Source: Rickettsiales bacterium
GTDB lineage: Bacteria; Pseudomonadota; Alphaproteobacteria; Rickettsiales; UBA1997
Direction of reading: 5' to 3'
DNA length: 16,714 nucleotides
Assembly: GCA_947455845.1 (NCBI GenBank)
Contig: CANGQE010000008.1
Span: 1 to 16,714 of the forward strand
Shown: in pieces, positions 13,103 to 16,714 of the stretch
How the letters are laid out: each line of letters starts with the position of its first letter
Position numbering within the stretch: the first letter of the stretch is position 1
Position numbers and translations under genes: made by a program
Notes under the pieces: generated by a model
Databases searched by the model: none
The model's input: only the letters and a program-made list of their open reading frames with translations
What the model was told of the DNA's origin: nothing

Positions 13103-14896
13103 CTAAATCTCAAAAAATACCAAATTAGAATTCTTAGAAATCAACATCTTCCCCTTCATTTTCTTCAGCCGCATTTCTAATTTTCTCACTTCTTGCCAAT
13201 TATACTTCACTGACATCACTTGGCGATCAATGTAAATTCCGCTAAATCCTGCCTTCTTAACTTCAGCAATAAAATCTGCAAAATCCAATTTCATCACCTC
13301 ATGCTGCCATGCGTTACTTTTACGTCCCATGATTGCCGGATAAGACCAGCGCAGATTTTTGGAATGTAAATAACCGGCCAGTAAATCGTAAGGCTCTTCA
13401 CCTTCAGGAAAATTCAAAATCGGAACCATAAAAATCATCGTACCTTGCGGCATTGTTGATTCGATTCTCTGTACAAAATCTTGGTCCGAAGCAAATCTAT
13501 TTTTGATCTGTTCATTTTGAATTGATGCCGCTGAAACCCGTCCTACCTGATCAAATAACGCTAATATCAAAATTATCGGAATGATAATCTGCGCAAACAA
13601 TTTTCTTTTTTGCAGCATTTTATCAAAAATTATCGCCAGAAAAAACAGGGAAAAAAAGGCGATAAAAATCGAGAATCGGGCATGACTTCTAATAAGAGGA
13701 AAAGACATAGCCATGAACATTACAAAGCCGCCAACCGTGGCAAAAAGCACCGTAATCAAATTTAGTCCGGCTAAGTTAGAAATGAGGTTCTGGTCATTTT
13801 CGGTAAGCGAGAATTTCTGGATGGTTTTTTGAAAAAAAGAATTTCTGCTATTTTGCGCTTTGGCAATTAACCACAATAATAAAAATAAAAATCCACTAGC
13901 TCCTATTAAACCAAGACTCTCTGAAACACTCTCACATTGTTCCAATGCAACTTCCGCGAAACACCAACGTAAATTGGCAAAATAATCCAGATAGTGATTC
14001 CCGATCGGTAAAAATAAATTAATGATTTTTAAACCGAAACGCTCGCTTTCCGAGGTATCACGATTACCAACACTAAGGTTACCGCCATTCTGAAACCAAT
14101 AAATAAAAGATGGCAAGTAGAGGCAGAATAAAACCAGAACTATGATAGCGCATAAAACCAAAGCTGAAAAGCTCTTACGATCAAAGAATAAACCTTCTTT
14201 TAAGCCTCGCAAAAACCATGCAAAAGTAAAAATAATGCAGGCATAAAAAGCGTAATAAATTCCAGTAGTTGAGGCAAAAAGACAAATTGCCAAAGCAATA
14301 AAAAAAGAGCGGTTGGGCTTGACGCAAAATTGTTGTTTTTGATTCACCGCAATGAACTGGATTTTATCCGCCATGATCCACAAAGCCACCATCACAATTA
14401 GTGGAATCGCTGCATAATTCCCCAAAAACAAATGCGCCGTATTGCGATAAATATGATAAGGAATGAAGGCGTATAAAACGCTGATAACTACCGCTGAAAA
14501 ACTGCTAATTCCAAAACTGCGTAGAACCACAAATGACAAGGTCGGAATCAAAATAAAACCGGTAATAAAAAAGCAATTTATTACCAAAAATGGGTTGGAA
14601 GTAAAATAAGAAAAAAACTTAAAAATCAGAAAGTTAAATGAGTCAGCTTGGAGAGGAAAATCGTAAAGATTAAATTGATCTAAATCCTGCGGAAACCCAA
14701 TAAAACGATTAGTAAAAAACCACCCTTCATCAATAATCACCTTAGCCTCAAACTCACTAAAAAACCCATCACCGCCATCATAACTAAAAATCGGCAAAGC
14801 CAGATCAACTTGCCACAATTCTAGGAAAAAAGTTAAAGCGAGAAGGGTTAGGATTGGGGAGAGTAAATAAGGAAGGATTGTTTTGATTTGCTTCAT
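13103..14896 (-). CDS. GT-C-like polytopic membrane protein
   Basis: A 597-residue protein with about 11-12 hydrophobic segments (from about residues 8 to 450) and a soluble C-terminal domain (about 455-597). The first periplasmic loop has acidic motifs GGDGFFSEFEAKVI (41-54) and GWFFTNRFIGFPQD (58-71), then YDFPLQADSF. Later comes YAFIPYHIYRNTAHLFLGNY (142-161). This layout is typical of GT-C-fold membrane glycosyltransferases and YfhO-like or phosphoglycerol-transferase-like families. These use polyprenyl-phosphate sugars or act on envelope polymers; the reaction here is inferred and the substrate unknown. The ATG at 14896 was chosen. An upstream GTG at 14941 would add 15 residues encoded by the flank of a palindromic element and is unlikely. 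It probably follows thrS on the same strand, separated by copy D. Confidence 0.78.
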   Translation of the reverse strand: MKQIKTILPYLLSPILTLLALTFFLELWQVDLALPIFSYDGGDGFFSEFEAKVIIDEGWFFTNRFIGFPQDLDQFNLYDFPLQADSFNFLIFKFFSYFTSNPFLVINCFFITGFILIPTLSFVVLRSFGISSFSAVVISVLYAFIPYHIYRNTAHLFLGNYAAIPLIVMVALWIMADKIQFIAVNQKQQFCVKPNRSFFIALAICLFASTTGIYYAFYACIIFTFAWFLRGLKEGLFFDRKSFSALVLCAIIVLVLFCLYLPSFIYWFQNGGNLSVGNRDTSESERFGLKIINLFLPIGNHYLDYFANLRWCFAEVALEQCESVSESLGLIGASGFLFLLLWLIAKAQNSRNSFFQKTIQKFSLTENDQNLISNLAGLNLITVLFATVGGFVMFMAMSFPLIRSHARFSIFIAFFSLFFLAIIFDKMLQKRKLFAQIIIPIILILALFDQVGRVSAASIQNEQIKNRFASDQDFVQRIESTMPQGTMIFMVPILNFPEGEEPYDLLAGYLHSKNLRWSYPAIMGRKSNAWQHEVMKLDFADFIAEVKKAGFSGIYIDRQVMSVKYNWQEVRKLEMRLKKMKGKMLISKNSNLVFFEI

Positions 14897-14942
14897 GTGT
14901 GTAAGATTTAAATTTACATTTATGTAACCACCTTGTTTCACG

Positions 14943-15055
14943 GTGGACCCCGTCGTAAAGACGGGGTGACAAATTAAGAGTAGGAGAGCAATGCTAAAGC
15001 ATTGTTCCTGCGGGCAATCTAAAGATTATCACCCCGTCTTCACGACGGGGTCCAG
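14943..15055. repeat. Composite palindromic element, copy D
   Basis: Arms 14943-14972 and 15026-15055 are reverse complements at 27 of 30 positions with a 53-nt spacer. Each arm folds into an 8-bp stem ACCCCGTC/GACGGGGT. The left outer flank reads CTTGTTTCACGG, the reverse complement of the flank inside copy C. The spacer holds a further hairpin, CAATGC-TAAA-GCATTG (14989-15004). The element lies between the end of thrS and the start of the membrane protein gene, both on the minus strand, so it would sit in the intergenic part of any shared transcript. Confidence 0.9.
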
Positions 15056-15079
15056 TGCACACATACTCGAATCCTAAAT

Positions 15080-16714
15080 TTACTTCCTGTTTTCAACCTG
15101 CTCTTTCGCCATTGCCACAAACTCAGCAACAGACATTACTTTCTGACTTTCTTCACCAAATTTTCTTACTGAAACCGAGCCGATTTCTGCTTCTTTTTTA
15201 CCAACTGCCAGAATGTAAGGAACCTTCTTCAAAGAATGTTCACGTATTTTGTAGTTGATTTTTTGTGAGTCTAGATCAGCTTCTACTCTGAATCCGTTGG
15301 CTTTTAGAGTTTCAATAATTGTTTTGGCGTATTCATCAGAATCGTTGGTAATTGTGGCTACAACCATTTGAGTTGGAGCTAACCACAATGGGAATTTTCC
15401 GGCATAGTTTTCGATTAACATGCCGATAAATCTTTCGAAACTTCCTAGAATTGCGCGGTGCAACATTACAGGGCGTTTTCTGGTGCCGTCTTGAGCAACG
15501 TAGCTAGCGTCTAATCTTTCCGGTAGAATGAAATCTACTTGCAAAGTTCCGCATTGCCATTCGCGCTTGATGGCGTCAACCAAGGTGAATTCAAGTTTAG
15601 GGCCGTAGAAAGCGCCTTCTCCCGGATTTATTTCGCAATCAAGTCCTGCAACTTTTACAGCTTCGGCAAGTGCAGCTTCAGCTTTGTCCCAAGTAGCATC
15701 TGAACCGGCACGTTTTTCCGGTCGAGTTGAAAATTTTACCTTCACATTTTCAAAACCGAAATCTTGGTAAACTTCTTTAAGCAATTCACAAAAAGCTACT
15801 GTTTCGGAATTAATCTGATGTTCTTCGCAGAAAATATGAGCGTCATCTTGCGTGAAAGAACGTACGCGCATAATTCCGTGCAATGAACCTGAAGGTTCGT
15901 TACGGTGGCAACTTCCAAATTCTGCCATTCTCAACGGCAATTGACGGTAAGATTTTAGCTCTTGGTTAAAAATCTGAACGTGGCACGGACAGTTCATAGG
16001 CTTGATTGCAAGCGTGCGCTCTTCGCTTTCCACCACAAACATATTTTCGTGAAACTTTTCCCAGTGACCTGATTTTTCCCATAAAATACGATCGACCATT
16101 TGCGGAGTTTTTACTTCCACGTAATCACTTCTTTCCAGTTTAGCACGAATGTAATTTTCAATTTCGCGGTAAATTACCCAGCCTTTCGGATGCCAAAATA
16201 CTGATCCCGCCGCTTCTTCTTGAGTATGAAATAAATCCATTACCCGACCGATTTTACGGTGATCTCTTTTTTCCGCTTCTTCCAACATGTGGAGGTGATT
16301 TTTCAAACTTTCTTCGCTTTCCCAAGCAGTACCGTAAATTCTTTGTAGCATTTCATTGTTGGAATCACCGCGCCAATAAGCTCCAGCAAGTTTCATCAAT
16401 TTAAAATGCTTAACATGAGAAGTTGAAGGGGCGTGCGGACCGCGACACAGGTCAATAAAATTGCCCTGACGGTACAAAGAAATATCTTGATCGGACGGAA
16501 TTGAAGAAATGATTTCAGCTTTGTATTTTTCACCGATTGATTCAAAAAACTTTACAGCGTCATCGCGCTTCCAGACCTCACGCACCAAGGTTTCATCGCG
16601 CTTAGAAATTTCGCGCATTTTATTTTCTATTTTTTCTAAATCTTCCAAAGCAAAAGGATCTTTACGGGCAAAATCGTAGAAAAATCCGTGCTCAATTGCC
16701 GGCCCGATAGTTAC
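15080..16714 (-). CDS. thrS: Threonyl-tRNA synthetase, N-terminus cut by window
   Basis: This class II synthetase charges tRNA(Thr) with threonine in the cytosol. The frame stays open to the window edge, so 544 residues are visible and about 90 N-terminal residues (TGS domain and the HxxxH editing site) lie outside. The TTG at 16648 is an internal leucine codon, because the upstream codons read VTIGPAIEHGFFYDFA, which is ThrS sequence. Visible parts are the editing domain (DLCRGPH, KLAGAYWRGDSNNEMLQRIYGTAW), the catalytic core and the anticodon-binding domain (from about residue 440). The active-site zinc ligands are Cys242 (MNCPCH), His293 (QDDAHIFC) and His419 (VMLHRAILGS), counted from the visible end. 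The CHRNEPSGSLHGIMRVRSF motif 2 is intact. MNCPCH replaces the commoner MNCPGH, as in other alphaproteobacteria. Confidence 0.97.
   Translation of the reverse strand, partial: VTIGPAIEHGFFYDFARKDPFALEDLEKIENKMREISKRDETLVREVWKRDDAVKFFESIGEKYKAEIISSIPSDQDISLYRQGNFIDLCRGPHAPSTSHVKHFKLMKLAGAYWRGDSNNEMLQRIYGTAWESEESLKNHLHMLEEAEKRDHRKIGRVMDLFHTQEEAAGSVFWHPKGWVIYREIENYIRAKLERSDYVEVKTPQMVDRILWEKSGHWEKFHENMFVVESEERTLAIKPMNCPCHVQIFNQELKSYRQLPLRMAEFGSCHRNEPSGSLHGIMRVRSFTQDDAHIFCEEHQINSETVAFCELLKEVYQDFGFENVKVKFSTRPEKRAGSDATWDKAEAALAEAVKVAGLDCEINPGEGAFYGPKLEFTLVDAIKREWQCGTLQVDFILPERLDASYVAQDGTRKRPVMLHRAILGSFERFIGMLIENYAGKFPLWLAPTQMVVATITNDSDEYAKTIIETLKANGFRVEADLDSQKINYKIREHSLKKVPYILAVGKKEAEIGSVSVRKFGEESQKVMSVAEFVAMAKEQVENRK

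Noticed and set aside
14897..14941. GTG start at 14941 for the membrane protein
   Set aside because: The extra 15 residues derive from the flank of a palindromic element, while the ATG at 14896 gives a normal N-terminus ahead of the first membrane segment.
2813..15055. Repeats as a CRISPR array
   Set aside because: The repeats are paired inverted hairpins scattered over 12 kb, with no regular spacing, no unique spacers and no cas genes.
16648..16714. TTG at 16648 as the thrS start
   Set aside because: Codons upstream of it still encode conserved ThrS sequence, so the gene continues beyond the window.

Overview
The window looks like part of the chromosome of an AT-rich alphaproteobacterium, most likely a Rickettsiales-type, host-associated lineage. 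The evidence is the low G+C, the alphaproteobacterial look of GatA, ThrS (MNCPCH motif) and the CHCC zinc-finger protein, short gene spacing, and palindromic elements of the kind known from Rickettsia, one of them lying inside a coding gene. This placement is inference; no rRNA or other decisive marker is present. No plasmid, phage, transposase, CRISPR array or tRNA gene was seen.

Left part (1-5640). Bases 1-289 hold nothing recognisable. A possible 54-residue membrane peptide (290-454) precedes an unrecognised membrane-anchored protein (570-1145), which meets an APC-family amino acid permease (1147-2691, minus) tail to tail. A divergent spacer carries a perfect 33-bp inverted repeat and leads to the zinc-ribbon protein YjdM/PhnA (2932-3282). 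Facing it is a minus-strand block, in transcription order: three related Tyr/Pro/Gln-rich lipoproteins (5562-5242, 5188-4634, 4479-4102), then a membrane-anchored alpha/beta hydrolase (4088-3279).

Middle (5690-9494). ribD (riboflavin synthesis) contains an in-frame palindromic element. It ends 44 nt inside the tail of a convergent minus-strand operon: CHCC zinc-finger protein, purA (AMP synthesis), then a GT4 glycosyltransferase.

Right part (9630-16714). A DsbD/ScsB-type transmembrane thiol-disulfide reductase gene is followed 5 nt later by gatA (tRNA amidotransferase subunit A). The opposite strand carries thrS (cut by the window edge at its 5' end) and then a large GT-C-like polytopic membrane protein.

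The most interesting signals are not genes. First, four composite palindromes (2813-2900, 6447-6526, 12945-13050, 14943-15055) are built from one hairpin unit whose sequence differs between copies while its base pairs are kept. Second, no clear Shine-Dalgarno sequence precedes almost any start codon here. Third, there is a tandem family of lipoproteins sharing a D-Q-Y-Y-x-P-P motif. I see no defence system, secretion locus or biosynthetic cluster; most of the window is housekeeping.
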